37,651 nt of DNA from Candidatus Uhrbacteria bacterium. GTDB taxonomy: Bacteria; Patescibacteriota; Patescibacteriia; 2-12-FULL-60-25. The stretch lies in assembly GCA_016203535.1 (NCBI GenBank), contig JACQMO010000009.1:1-37651 (forward strand). Reading direction: 5' to 3'. Position 1 is the stretch's first letter; every line of letters starts with the position of its first letter. Positions 1 through 7,520 of the stretch are shown piece after piece. A model generated the notes under the pieces. That model worked only from the letters and a program-made list of their open reading frames with translations, was not told the origin of the DNA and ran no database searches. A program made the position numbers and the translations under genes.

Positions 1-108
1 GCCTTCGGCTGGGGCGTCGAACGGACGTACATGATGAAAGAAGGCCTCCAACTCGACGACATCCGCACGCTCTATAAGAATGATGTGCGGTTTTTGAAGC
101 AGTTTTGA
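1..108 (+). CDS. pheS: Phenylalanyl-tRNA synthetase alpha subunit, C-terminal end (partial)
   Basis: The first 35 codons of the window read in frame 1 to a TGA at 106-108. The peptide contains [13 protein letters not shown] and ends NDVRFLKQF, which is the conserved carboxyl end of PheS: the FGxGxER class II motif 3 followed by the short helix that ends with LRxLY-ND-RFL. PheS is the catalytic half of the alpha2-beta2 enzyme that charges tRNA-Phe. The upstream part lies outside the window. pheT follows after one intervening gene, so the usual pheS-pheT order is kept but interrupted by the HIT-like gene that begins 1 nt after this stop codon. Confidence 0.93.
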   Translation, partial: AFGWGVERTYMMKEGLQLDDIRTLYKNDVRFLKQF

Positions 109-109
109 T

Positions 110-580
110 ATGAGTCGCGCGAAGATTATCGGAGGCCTCGTGATCGCAGGCGTCATCGGCGCCTTGATCGGCGCATATGCATTCTCCGGAGTACAGCGAC
201 GCTCGTTTTTAGCGATCACAGGATGCAAAGGGAACTGTCTCGGTCCGAATGAAATCATGGGGCTCATCGCCTCCGTCGGATTTCAGAAGACACCCGGGCT
301 TGTGCCGCGTGCGGTGAAAGAGACGGACAAGACAGTCGTCGTCGAATTCCAACCGGGGTGGTTTGTTTTCTTTCCAAAAAAAGATATTCGCGATGCGGCG
401 GAGCTTCGAGAAGATGATGCGGAATATCTGAACGACATTTATGCCGTCATGGGAGATCTCATTCGCGAAAAGGGGATGACGAATTGGCAGATCTTCACGA
501 ACGGAAAAGACATTCAGCACATCACGTACCTCCACTTCCATCTCATGGATCGGTCGAAAACAGATGTAATCCCAAGGTGA
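110..580 (+). CDS. Membrane-anchored HIT-like protein
   Basis: 156 residues. The start overlaps the pheS stop region (TGATATG), which implies translational coupling. Residues about 5-25 form one hydrophobic segment with Gly repeats, then a soluble domain. The second half resembles the histidine-triad nucleotide-binding family: a beta strand followed by FFPKKDIRDAAEL, matching the HIT pattern of VxPKxHIxxxxEL, then a helix EDDAEYLNDIYAVMGDL, and near the end YLHFHLM at the place of the HxHxHxx triad. The central His (the nucleophile in Hint/Fhit) and the last His are present, but the first is Tyr. HIT proteins hydrolyse or transfer nucleotide adducts such as aminoacyl-AMP. An N-terminal anchor is unusual for the family. 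Placement between pheS and pheT is notable because Hint proteins act on aminoacyl-adenylates, but that functional link is inference. Confidence 0.6.
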   Translation: MSRAKIIGGLVIAGVIGALIGAYAFSGVQRRSFLAITGCKGNCLGPNEIMGLIASVGFQKTPGLVPRAVKETDKTVVVEFQPGWFVFFPKKDIRDAAELREDDAEYLNDIYAVMGDLIREKGMTNWQIFTNGKDIQHITYLHFHLMDRSKTDVIPR

Positions 581-602
581 GATTAGTATTATTTTCATTG
601 AT

Positions 603-3002
603 ATGAACTCCCTCGTCTCCTACAATTGGCTCGCCGGGTACGTTGATCTGAAGAAGGTCACGCCGGAGGAGTTTGCGCGGCGCGTGTCGCTCTCCGGACC
701 GGGGGTTGAGAAGATCATGCCGGCGGGCGTAGGCCTGGAAAAGATCGTGGTCGGACATGTTGTCGACGTGAAAGCGCATCCGAACGCGGACAAGCTGCGG
801 CTCGCGATCACAGACATCGGGAAGAAAAAAGTGACAATCGTCTGCGGCGGATCCAATTTGAAAAAAGGACAATGGGTCGCGGTCGCGCTCGTCGGGGCGC
901 ATGTCCGTTGGCACGGGGAGGGCGATCCGATAGCGCTCGCGCCGGCTGAAATCCGCGGCGTAAAGAGCGAAGGAATGATCTGTGCCGCCAACGAGATCGG
1001 CTTGTTCGATGCGTTCCCGCACGCCGAAAGAGAGATTTTAGATTTGGGCGAAATTGGAATCGGTACGGTAAAGCCCGGCACTCCCTTGGCGGACGCGCTC
1101 GGGTTGTCAGACGACGTCATCATGGATATCGAAGTAACCTCTAATCGTGTAGATGCGATGGGGATGGTCGGGATGGCAAGGGAAGCTTCGGCAATTCTCA
1201 ATCGGAGGTTTCAGTGGAAATTGCCTTCGCTCCCCAAGTCAAAAGTCAAAAGTCAAAAGTCAAAAGTTTCGATCAAGATATCGGCGAAAAAACACTGCCC
1301 CCGCTACATGGCGGCGCGGATCGAGGGCATTACGGTCGGGCCGTCGCCGTGGTGGTTGAAGCGTCGGTTGCTCTCCGCCGGAATCCGACCGATCAACAAC
1401 ATCGTCGACGTTTCGAATTTCGTTTTGCTTGAGCTGGCCCAGCCGATCCATATGTTCGATGCGGCCACACTTGAGGGCGGGATTGAGGTGCGGCTCGCAC
1501 GACTGAAGGAAAAGATCACGGCGCTCGACGGCCGCGAATACGCGCTAGATGACTCGGTGCTTGTGATCGCCGATGCAAAAAAACCGATCGCCATTGCTGG
1601 AATCATGGGCGGCGAGCGAACGGGCGTGACCGCGAAAACAGTGGATATCGTGATCGAGGCCGCGACGTTCGATCCGGTGACGGTCCGTCGCGGCGCACGA
1701 AAACTGAACATCCAGACGGATGCGCATCAACGGTATGAAAAAGGGCTGTCGACCGAAGCGCCGCCGTTCGCCCTGGCGCGCGCGATCGAACTCGTGAAAG
1801 AACTCGCCGGCGGGAAACTTGTCGGAATGAATGACGCGCGGCAGGGGAAATACGTCCCGAGAAAATTCTCCGTCACGGCGGACGAGGTCAACGCGCTCAT
1901 CGGCGTTCCACAATCGCAAACGGAGATGGTAAAGACGCTCCGGAATCTCGGATTTCAGGTTGGGACGAGCGGGAAAAAAATCACCGCGACGGTCCCGTGG
2001 TGGCGCGATCATGACATCGAAGACGGCCGCGATTTGGTGGAAGAAATCGCGCGGGTGAAAGGGTATGCCAATATTCCAGCAGTTGTTCCGGTAGGTTTGG
2101 CCGTTCAGTCGTCGGAGCCGGAGCTCATTTGCGAAAAACGCCTTCGCGACGTCTCGAAAGGCGCAGGTCTCACAGAAACCTACACGTACTCGTTCGTCTC
2201 GAAGGATCTCATGGCCAAGGCGGGATACGATGCGTCGAACATGCTGCGTGTACAAAATCCACTCTCTGCCGATTTTGAAGTGATGCGCACGACGTTACTG
2301 CCGTCGCTTTTGCAAGTCGCAAGCGAGAATAAAGAGCGCGCATCGGAGTTGCGTTTATTCGAAATTGCAAACGTGTATTACCCGCGTCGAGGCGATTTGC
2401 CGGACGAGCAACTCGAACTTGGCGCCGTGTTCAATGGGATGAGCGAACCCTGGCGCCACACCAAGGGCTACGTCGAACATCTCCTGCACGGCATGGGGAT
2501 CCGTGATGTTTCCTGGCGGCGCCTTGCGAATGATTCCTTCTGGCATCCCGGCCGTTCGGTCCAGGCGTTTCATGAACAAAAACTGGTCGCGACGCTCGGG
2601 GAGATCTCTCCGAAGATCGCGACGGCGTTCAAGCTCGACGGCCCGGTCGCCATGGTAGACATCCCGCTCGAGGCAGCGGTTCGGTTTGCCTCGACGGCTC
2701 ATCGACATGTTCCGGTCCCAACGTTCCCGGAAGCGAAACGAGACCTCGCGGTCATCGTGGACGCGCGCGTCGAATACGACGAGATCGCCCGCGAGATCGC
2801 TCACCGCTCACCGCTCACCGTTTCCGTCGCCTGGTTCGACACCTACACGGGCAAGGGGTTGCCCGAAGGAAAAAAATCCGTGGCCATGCATCTCACGATG
2901 AGCGCTTCGGATCGGACGCTCGAAAGCAAAGAGGTTGATGGGGCGATGGAGAAGATCCACCTCGCGCTCAAGGAAAAATTCAAGGCGGAGATTCGGAAGT
3001 AA
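603..3002 (+). CDS. pheT: Phenylalanyl-tRNA synthetase beta subunit
   Basis: 799 residues, full family length. Order of domains: EMAP-like tRNA-binding OB domain at about residues 40-155 (VVGHVVDVKAHPNADKLRL), B3/4 domain at about 225-395 (NNIVDVSNFVLLE), B5 domain with VPWWRDHDIEDGRDLVEEI at about 460-480, the core fold, and a C-terminal FDX-ACB anticodon-binding domain from about 700. PheT forms the heterotetramer with PheS and holds the editing site in B3/4. The ATG at 603 is chosen because the OB domain starts right after it and TATTAT at 587-592 gives a -10 hexamer only 10 nt upstream. Two runs of 7-bp repeats lie inside the frame: one in the linker between OB and B3/4, one in FDX-ACB; both leave the frame open. 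Confidence 0.96.
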   Translation: MNSLVSYNWLAGYVDLKKVTPEEFARRVSLSGPGVEKIMPAGVGLEKIVVGHVVDVKAHPNADKLRLAITDIGKKKVTIVCGGSNLKKGQWVAVALVGAHVRWHGEGDPIALAPAEIRGVKSEGMICAANEIGLFDAFPHAEREILDLGEIGIGTVKPGTPLADALGLSDDVIMDIEVTSNRVDAMGMVGMAREASAILNRRFQWKLPSLPKSKVKSQKSKVSIKISAKKHCPRYMAARIEGITVGPSPWWLKRRLLSAGIRPINNIVDVSNFVLLELAQPIHMFDAATLEGGIEVRLARLKEKITALDGREYALDDSVLVIADAKKPIAIAGIMGGERTGVTAKTVDIVIEAATFDPVTVRRGARKLNIQTDAHQRYEKGLSTEAPPFALARAIELVKELAGGKLVGMNDARQGKYVPRKFSVTADEVNALIGVPQSQTEMVKTLRNLGFQVGTSGKKITATVPWWRDHDIEDGRDLVEEIARVKGYANIPAVVPVGLAVQSSEPELICEKRLRDVSKGAGLTETYTYSFVSKDLMAKAGYDASNMLRVQNPLSADFEVMRTTLLPSLLQVASENKERASELRLFEIANVYYPRRGDLPDEQLELGAVFNGMSEPWRHTKGYVEHLLHGMGIRDVSWRRLANDSFWHPGRSVQAFHEQKLVATLGEISPKIATAFKLDGPVAMVDIPLEAAVRFASTAHRHVPVPTFPEAKRDLAVIVDARVEYDEIAREIAHRSPLTVSVAWFDTYTGKGLPEGKKSVAMHLTMSASDRTLESKEVDGAMEKIHLALKEKFKAEIRK
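1235..1267 (+). repeat. Heptanucleotide tandem repeat (AAAAGTC) inside pheT
   Basis: Unit AAAAGTC occurs at 1241-1247, 1248-1254 and 1255-1261, with a partial copy at 1262-1267 and a shortened one in front (CAAGTC). It encodes a Lys/Ser/Val-rich stretch (KSKVKSQKSKV) in the linker before the B3/4 domain. The A-rich unit stands out in a GC-rich gene. The reading frame is preserved because three units make 21 bp, or seven codons. Confidence 0.9.
2798..2818 (+). repeat. Heptanucleotide tandem repeat (CGCTCAC) inside pheT
   Basis: Three perfect copies of CGCTCAC at 2798-2804, 2805-2811 and 2812-2818, encoding AHRSPLT in the FDX-ACB domain. The same unit, on the opposite strand, recurs in livG at 37256-37282, where the encoded peptide is SPLTAHRS. 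Confidence 0.9.
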
Positions 3003-3024
3003 AGGCGCGTGGTATACTCTTCTC

Positions 3025-3315
3025 ATGACTCTCGGTTCCACGCTTGACCTTCTGTACCTTGTCCTCGCGGTCATGGTTGGTTGGGTGACGTTGTTTTTGT
3101 GCTGGGCCTTGTTTGAACTCGCGCGGCTCCTCCGGCAGGCGAACGAGGTAGTGACGGATGCGCGGACGAAAGCGAGCCGACTCGAGAACGCGATCCGCCA
3201 TTCCGCGAGCTATCTGGGCATCCTTGCCGCCGGCGGCAAGGCGTTTCTCTCCATGTTCAACCTCCGACAGGCGACGAAAAAGCGCCGGAAAAAAACCGAC
3301 GACGAAGAGGAGTAG
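3025..3315 (+). CDS. Small single-pass membrane protein, function unknown
   Basis: 96 residues from the ATG at 3025. A longer open frame starts inside pheT but the extra part is Arg-rich shadow sequence, and TATACT at 3013-3018 stands 6 nt before this ATG, so the transcript may be leaderless. Residues about 5-28 are one hydrophobic segment (LLYLVLAVMVGWVTLFLCWALF), followed by an amphipathic helix (LARLLRQANEVVTDARTKASRLENAI), a Gly/Ala hydrophobic patch and a charged tail KKRRKKTDDEEE. The pattern TM plus helix plus charged tail is like the small DUF948-type proteins, but no family can be named with certainty. It follows pheT by 22 nt and ends before a terminator. Confidence 0.65.
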   Translation: MTLGSTLDLLYLVLAVMVGWVTLFLCWALFELARLLRQANEVVTDARTKASRLENAIRHSASYLGILAAGGKAFLSMFNLRQATKKRRKKTDDEEE

Positions 3316-3325
3316 CGACGGACGG

Positions 3326-3358
3326 GAGCGCGTGGAAGACCACGGCTCTTTTTTATTT
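3326..3358 (+). terminator. Rho-independent terminator after the pheT operon
   Basis: GAGC-(G)-CGTGG, loop AAGA, CCACG-GCTC at 3326-3348, followed by TTTTTTATTT. It separates the pheS/pheT block from dnaE. Confidence 0.85.
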
Positions 3359-3386
3359 GGCTTTTTCTCGAATAGACCGCTAAGAT
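3357..3386 (+). promoter_or_regulatory. Probable dnaE promoter with -10 close to the start codon
   Basis: TTGGCT at 3357-3362, an 18-bp spacer, and TAAGAT at 3381-3386. The dnaE ATG lies 7 nt after the -10 hexamer, where the first transcribed base is expected, so the mRNA is probably leaderless. No SD sequence is present. Confidence 0.5.
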
Positions 3387-3393
3387 TTCCGCC

Positions 3394-6300
3394 ATGCCGT
3401 CCCCGTTCGTCCATCTCCATGTCCATTCGATGTACTCGCTCCTCGACGCGCTCGGGGACGTGACGGACATCGCGGAGCGGGCCAAGGAACTGGGGTACGA
3501 CGCCCTCGCGCTTACCGACCATGCGGGGCTGTATGGCGCGGTGGAGTTCGCCGAGGCCTGTAACAAACAGGGAATCAAACCGATCTTCGGGGTGGAAGCG
3601 TATCTCGCGCCGCATGGGATGGCGGACAAACGGCCGAGGATCGACGACCAAATGTCCCATCTGACGCTCCTTGCCGAAACGTCCGAGGGGTACCGGAATT
3701 TGATGAAGCTCGTGTCGCTCTCGTTCCTCGAGGGGTTTTATTACAAACCGCGCATGGACAAGGCGTCGCTCCGGCAATTCGGCAAGGGGCTCATCGCCTT
3801 ATCCGGATGTCTTCGAGGCGAAATTCCCAAGGCGCTCCATCAGCGCGACGAGGAGAAGGCATCCGCGCTTGTCGAGGCGTATCAGGACATCTTCGGCCGC
3901 GACAATTTTTTTCTCGAGCTCGTCCATCATCCCGAGTCGCCCTCGCAAAACGAGGTGAACGAACGCCTCGTCGCGTTATCGAAACGCACCGGCGCGCCGC
4001 TCGTCGCGACGAAAGATGTCCACTATCTCGATCCGGACGATTCGGACGCCCAGGACGCGCTGCAGTGCATCCATGACGGGAAACTCCTCACCGACAACAA
4101 CCGGTATTCCATTTCCGGGACGGACCACTCCTTCGTTTCTCCGGAGGTCATGGTCGAGGCGTTCGCCGATCTTCCCGACGCGGTGGCGAACACGCGCGCC
4201 ATCGCGGACCGTTGCAACGTCGCCCTCGAACTCGGAAAAAACTTCCTCCCGACGTTCGACGTTCCGGACGGGAAAACTCCCGACGCGTACCTGCGCGAAC
4301 TGTGCGAGGAGGGACTTCGCAGACGCTACCCCGCCGGCGCGCCGCCCGAAGCCGTCGAACGCCTCCGGTTCGAGCTGCAGACGATTGAGCGCATGGGATT
4401 CGCGGCGTACTTCCTGATCGTCCAGGACTACGTGAATTGGGCCAAGGGCCACGGCGTCGTGGTGGGCCCCGGACGCGGGTCCGCCGCCGGGTCCATCGTG
4501 GCATACGCGCTCCACATCACGAACCTCGATCCGCTGGGATACGGTTTGCTCTTCGAACGGTTTCTGAACCCCGACCGCATTTCCATGCCGGATATCGACA
4601 TGGATTTCGACGATGTGAAGCGCAAGGACGTGATCGAGTACGTCTCGGAGAAATACGGCCGCGACCGCGTCGCCGGCATCATCACGTTCGGAACCATGGC
4701 CGCGCGCGCGGCGGTGCGCGACGTGGGCCGCGTGCTCGGCTGGACGTTCCAGGAGGTGGATCGCGTGGCGAAGGCCGTGCCGCCGCCGATCCAGGGTCGC
4801 CACATCCCGCTCGAAACGTCGGTCAAGGAAAACAATGAGTTGAAGGCGCTCTACCACGGCGACCCGCGCGTCAAACAGCTCATCGACCTCGCGATCAAGC
4901 TTGAAGGGACCGCGCGCCACGCGTCGCAACACGCCTGCGGCATCGTCATCGCGCCGCGGCCGCTCGTGGAATTCGCACCGCTCCAGAAGGCGCAGGGCGG
5001 CGACGTCGAGCAGGTGATCCAGTACTCGCTCCATTCGGCGGAGGTGTCCGGTCTCCTCAAGATGGATTTTCTCGGCCTCTCTAACCTGACCGTCATCCGC
5101 GAGGCGATCGAGATCATCGCGGCGGTGCACGGCACGACCGTCGCGATCGATACGATCCCGCTCGATGATCCGGATACGTTCGAGCTGCTCGGCCGCGGCG
5201 ACACGACCGGCGTGTTCCAGCTGGAATCCGAAGGGATGAAAAAGTACATCCGCGAGCTGAAGCCGTCGGTCATCGAAGACATTATCGCCATGGTCGCGCT
5301 CTATCGTCCCGGCCCGATGCAGTTCATCGAGTCGTTCATCGCGCGCAAGCACGGCAAAGAGAAGATCAGCTATGCCCATCCACTTCTTGAGAACGCGCTT
5401 GCGAACACCTACGGGATTCCGGTTTACCAGGAGCAAGTAATGCAGGTGTCGAAGGACATGAGCGGATTCACGGGCGGCGAGGCAGACACGCTCCGGAAAG
5501 CCATGGGAAAAAAGATCGCCAAGCTCATGGCCGAGATGCGGCAAAAATTCATCGAGGGCGCGATTCGGAACGGCGTCGAGCGAACCACCGCGGAAGGGAT
5601 CTTCACCCAGTTCGAGGAATTCGCCGCATACGGCTTCAATAAGTCGCACGCCGCCTGCTATGCGCTCATCGCCTACCAGACGGCGTATCTCAAATCCCAT
5701 TGGCCGGAATGTTTCATGGCGGCGCTCCTGAACTCCGACTCGCAAAACCTCGACCGCATCACGATCGAGGTCGAGGAATGCCGGCGCATGGGGCTCGAGG
5801 TGCTGCCGCCGGACATCAACGAATCGTTCGCTGGATTTTCCGTGGTCAAGGATGACGGGAACGGCTCACCGAAAACCATCCGCTTCGGTCTCCAGGCCGT
5901 GAAGGGACTGGGCCAGGACGTGGTGGAGTTGATGGTCGTCGAGCGGAAACGGAACGGCTCGTACCGGGACCTGACAGATTTCGTCGCGCGCGTGCCGTCC
6001 AAAGCGATGAACCGCAAGTCGCTCGAATGTCTCATCCGGTCCGGAGCGCTCGATCGGTTCGGTGACCGGAACACGCTGTTTTTCAACATCGACACCCTGA
6101 TTGAACACCATCGACAGCGCCAGCGTGAAACGAACACGGGCCAGTTCAACCTGTTCGCGGCGACGGACGCCGGGACGCCGCCCGATGCCGTTCGCCTCAA
6201 ACCCGCGCCCGCGGCGACCAAGCGCGAAATCCTGGCCTGGGAGAAGGAGCTCCTCGGCCTGTATGTCACCGCGCACCCGTTTACGGAGTACGCCGAGCAG

Positions 6301-6924
6301 CTCTCCGACGCGGTCGTCCGGATCGCAGAGGCGCCGTCGCACGTGCAGAAGAAACGGATCCGGATAGGCGGGATCGTTACGACGGCCAAAAAAATTCTGA
6401 CGAAGAACAACGAACCGATGGCCTTCGTCAAGCTGGAGGACGGGAGCGGGGAGATCGAGGCCGTCGTCTTTCCTCGCGTCTACCAGGAGCATCCGGACCT
6501 CTGGGCGCCGGACCGCGTGCTTCACGTGAGCGGCCGGTTGTCGAAGAAGGATGACGAGCTGCATTTTTTGGTCGAGACGGCGTTCGAGCTCACGCCGGAA
6601 AATGTCAAAGAGGTGCGCGGAATGCAGGACGAACCGGAACAGCTTCCGGGACCGACCGATACGAGCCCTCGGTTCACCGCCGCTGGTTCACCGCCCCCGG
6701 GAGCCGCCATCACCCTTCACGTCAAGAACAAACTGCCGGACTCGATCCTCATCAAGCTTCGGCAGGTGCTCGATGCCCACCCGGGAGACGTGTCTGTCTA
6801 TTTCCTTGTGGATGACATCGGCGGGTTCCGCCGCGTGAAATCCTCGTCCCGCATCCGTTTCGACGCGGACGTGGTGAGGGAACTCGAAACGATCTTGGGA
6901 AGGGATACGGTGCGGGTTGGGTGA
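3394..6924 (+). CDS. dnaE: DNA polymerase III alpha subunit
   Basis: 1176 residues, the replicative polymerase of the C family. The N-terminal PHP domain opens with VHLHVHSMYSLLD (metal-binding His pair) and LTDHAGLYG. The palm carries the catalytic acidic motif PDIDMDF at residues 399-405, preceded by the GPGRGSAAGS nucleotide-binding loop. The finger region has YGFNKSHAACYALIAYQTA. A helix-hairpin-helix region follows, and an OB fold starts near residue 989 (RIGGIVTTAKKIL). Length is typical for DnaE1 type. It is a single-gene unit bounded by a terminator upstream and by a dispersed hairpin element 18 nt after its stop. A Pro/Thr-rich linker at about residues 1085-1105 contains a 14-bp-period direct repeat. 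A helical C-terminal region follows. Confidence 0.97.
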   Translation: MPSPFVHLHVHSMYSLLDALGDVTDIAERAKELGYDALALTDHAGLYGAVEFAEACNKQGIKPIFGVEAYLAPHGMADKRPRIDDQMSHLTLLAETSEGYRNLMKLVSLSFLEGFYYKPRMDKASLRQFGKGLIALSGCLRGEIPKALHQRDEEKASALVEAYQDIFGRDNFFLELVHHPESPSQNEVNERLVALSKRTGAPLVATKDVHYLDPDDSDAQDALQCIHDGKLLTDNNRYSISGTDHSFVSPEVMVEAFADLPDAVANTRAIADRCNVALELGKNFLPTFDVPDGKTPDAYLRELCEEGLRRRYPAGAPPEAVERLRFELQTIERMGFAAYFLIVQDYVNWAKGHGVVVGPGRGSAAGSIVAYALHITNLDPLGYGLLFERFLNPDRISMPDIDMDFDDVKRKDVIEYVSEKYGRDRVAGIITFGTMAARAAVRDVGRVLGWTFQEVDRVAKAVPPPIQGRHIPLETSVKENNELKALYHGDPRVKQLIDLAIKLEGTARHASQHACGIVIAPRPLVEFAPLQKAQGGDVEQVIQYSLHSAEVSGLLKMDFLGLSNLTVIREAIEIIAAVHGTTVAIDTIPLDDPDTFELLGRGDTTGVFQLESEGMKKYIRELKPSVIEDIIAMVALYRPGPMQFIESFIARKHGKEKISYAHPLLENALANTYGIPVYQEQVMQVSKDMSGFTGGEADTLRKAMGKKIAKLMAEMRQKFIEGAIRNGVERTTAEGIFTQFEEFAAYGFNKSHAACYALIAYQTAYLKSHWPECFMAALLNSDSQNLDRITIEVEECRRMGLEVLPPDINESFAGFSVVKDDGNGSPKTIRFGLQAVKGLGQDVVELMVVERKRNGSYRDLTDFVARVPSKAMNRKSLECLIRSGALDRFGDRNTLFFNIDTLIEHHRQRQRETNTGQFNLFAATDAGTPPDAVRLKPAPAATKREILAWEKELLGLYVTAHPFTEYAEQLSDAVVRIAEAPSHVQKKRIRIGGIVTTAKKILTKNNEPMAFVKLEDGSGEIEAVVFPRVYQEHPDLWAPDRVLHVSGRLSKKDDELHFLVETAFELTPENVKEVRGMQDEPEQLPGPTDTSPRFTAAGSPPPGAAITLHVKNKLPDSILIKLRQVLDAHPGDVSVYFLVDDIGGFRRVKSSSRIRFDADVVRELETILGRDTVRVG
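6671..6695 (+). repeat. Direct repeat of period 14 in dnaE linker
   Basis: GGTTCACCGCC at 6671-6681 and again at 6685-6695, separated by GCT, so the period is 14 (two times seven). It encodes part of a Pro/Ala linker. It may be a decayed heptamer array of the kind seen in pheT and livG. Confidence 0.6.
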
Positions 6925-6942
6925 GGAATTGATCCCTGCCAA

Positions 6943-7029
6943 GGGCATTCGGCCGAAGGTATTCCTCGCAGACGCTCGTGGCCGCTCGGCCATGCTTATG
7001 CTGCTCGAAACACCTACGCCCGAATGCCC
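6943..7029 (+). repeat. Dispersed 87-bp hairpin element, copy 1
   Basis: The arms GGGCATTCGG (6943-6952) and CCGAATGCCC (7020-7029) are perfect inverted repeats, and pairing continues inward (CGAAGGTATT against AACACCTACG, imperfect). The apex holds TGGCCG-CT-CGGCCA. A second copy at 13070-13156 is the same length and differs at six positions by my count. Both begin 17-18 nt after the stop codon of a plus-strand housekeeping gene. Around this copy TCCCTGCC (6933-6940) can pair with GGCAGGGA (7094-7103 region), so the folded unit may be larger. The 240-nt gap 6925-7162 otherwise holds no gene that I can support. Confidence 0.85.
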
Positions 7030-7162
7030 TTCCTTCTTCCTGCTTCATCCACCTCTGCCACAGGGAAGGAATAGAGAACAACTCTCTGGCGAAGGCAGGG
7101 AGCATCTCTTGACAATCCCTTCTCTTTTTGCCACGGTGGCCGCAGATCTTTTGAGGTGGATA

Positions 7163-7471
7163 ATGACAGTCAATGCGACGATCCAAGTCCGCGCGGTCGA
7201 GGCCTTCGCCTCCCGCGTCCCCGGGATGCTCGATGACGAAACCCTGCTCGGGATGCTCGCCTGCATCCTCCGAGCCCGCCCGTACGGGTTTTCCTCGGTG
7301 CGGCTTCAGAACCGCCGCGATCTCCTTTCGCTTACCGATGAGGAGGCCGCCCGCGCCCTGGAAATCATTCCGACGCTCGACATCCCGCGGGAACCCCGTG
7401 TTGCGCTGTCACACCTCGCCGCGGATGTCCGCGGCCGCACGGCCCGCCGACGGCCGCCTCGCTCCCCGTAA
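7163..7471 (+). CDS. Hypothetical protein, 102 residues
   Basis: Not recognised. The open frame extends back to 6917 through the hairpin element, but codon use becomes typical (GC-rich third positions) only from the ATG at 7163, so I choose this start. The protein is soluble and mostly helical: a hydrophobic-rich first half (VRAVEAFASRVPGMLDDETLLGMLACILRARPYG), then DLLSLTDEEAARALEIIPTLDIP, and an Arg-rich tail. No membrane segment, signal peptide or metal motif. It stands alone between the element after dnaE and a terminator that starts at its stop codon. GGATAAT overlaps the ATG, so the promoter is unclear. Confidence 0.5.
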   Translation: MTVNATIQVRAVEAFASRVPGMLDDETLLGMLACILRARPYGFSSVRLQNRRDLLSLTDEEAARALEIIPTLDIPREPRVALSHLAADVRGRTARRRPPRSP

Positions 7472-7493
7472 AGCCCGCTTCGGGCTTTTTTCT
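7471..7493 (+). terminator. Rho-independent terminator
   Basis: AAGCCCG (7471-7477), loop CTT, CGGGCTT (7481-7487), then a T tract TTTTCTG. It shares its first base with the stop codon of the preceding gene. Confidence 0.85.
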
Positions 7494-7520
7494 GTTGTCG
7501 CCGGATGATATCCTTCGGCC

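Noticed and set aside
3976-5745. 589-codon open frame on the minus strand inside dnaE
   Set aside because: It is opposite to the conserved DnaE core and has an Arg/His/Asp-rich composition typical of antisense shadows in GC-rich DNA.
7109-7137. TTGACA as promoter of the gene at 7163
   Set aside because: The expected -10 position reads CACGGT; no usable hexamer at 16-18 bp.
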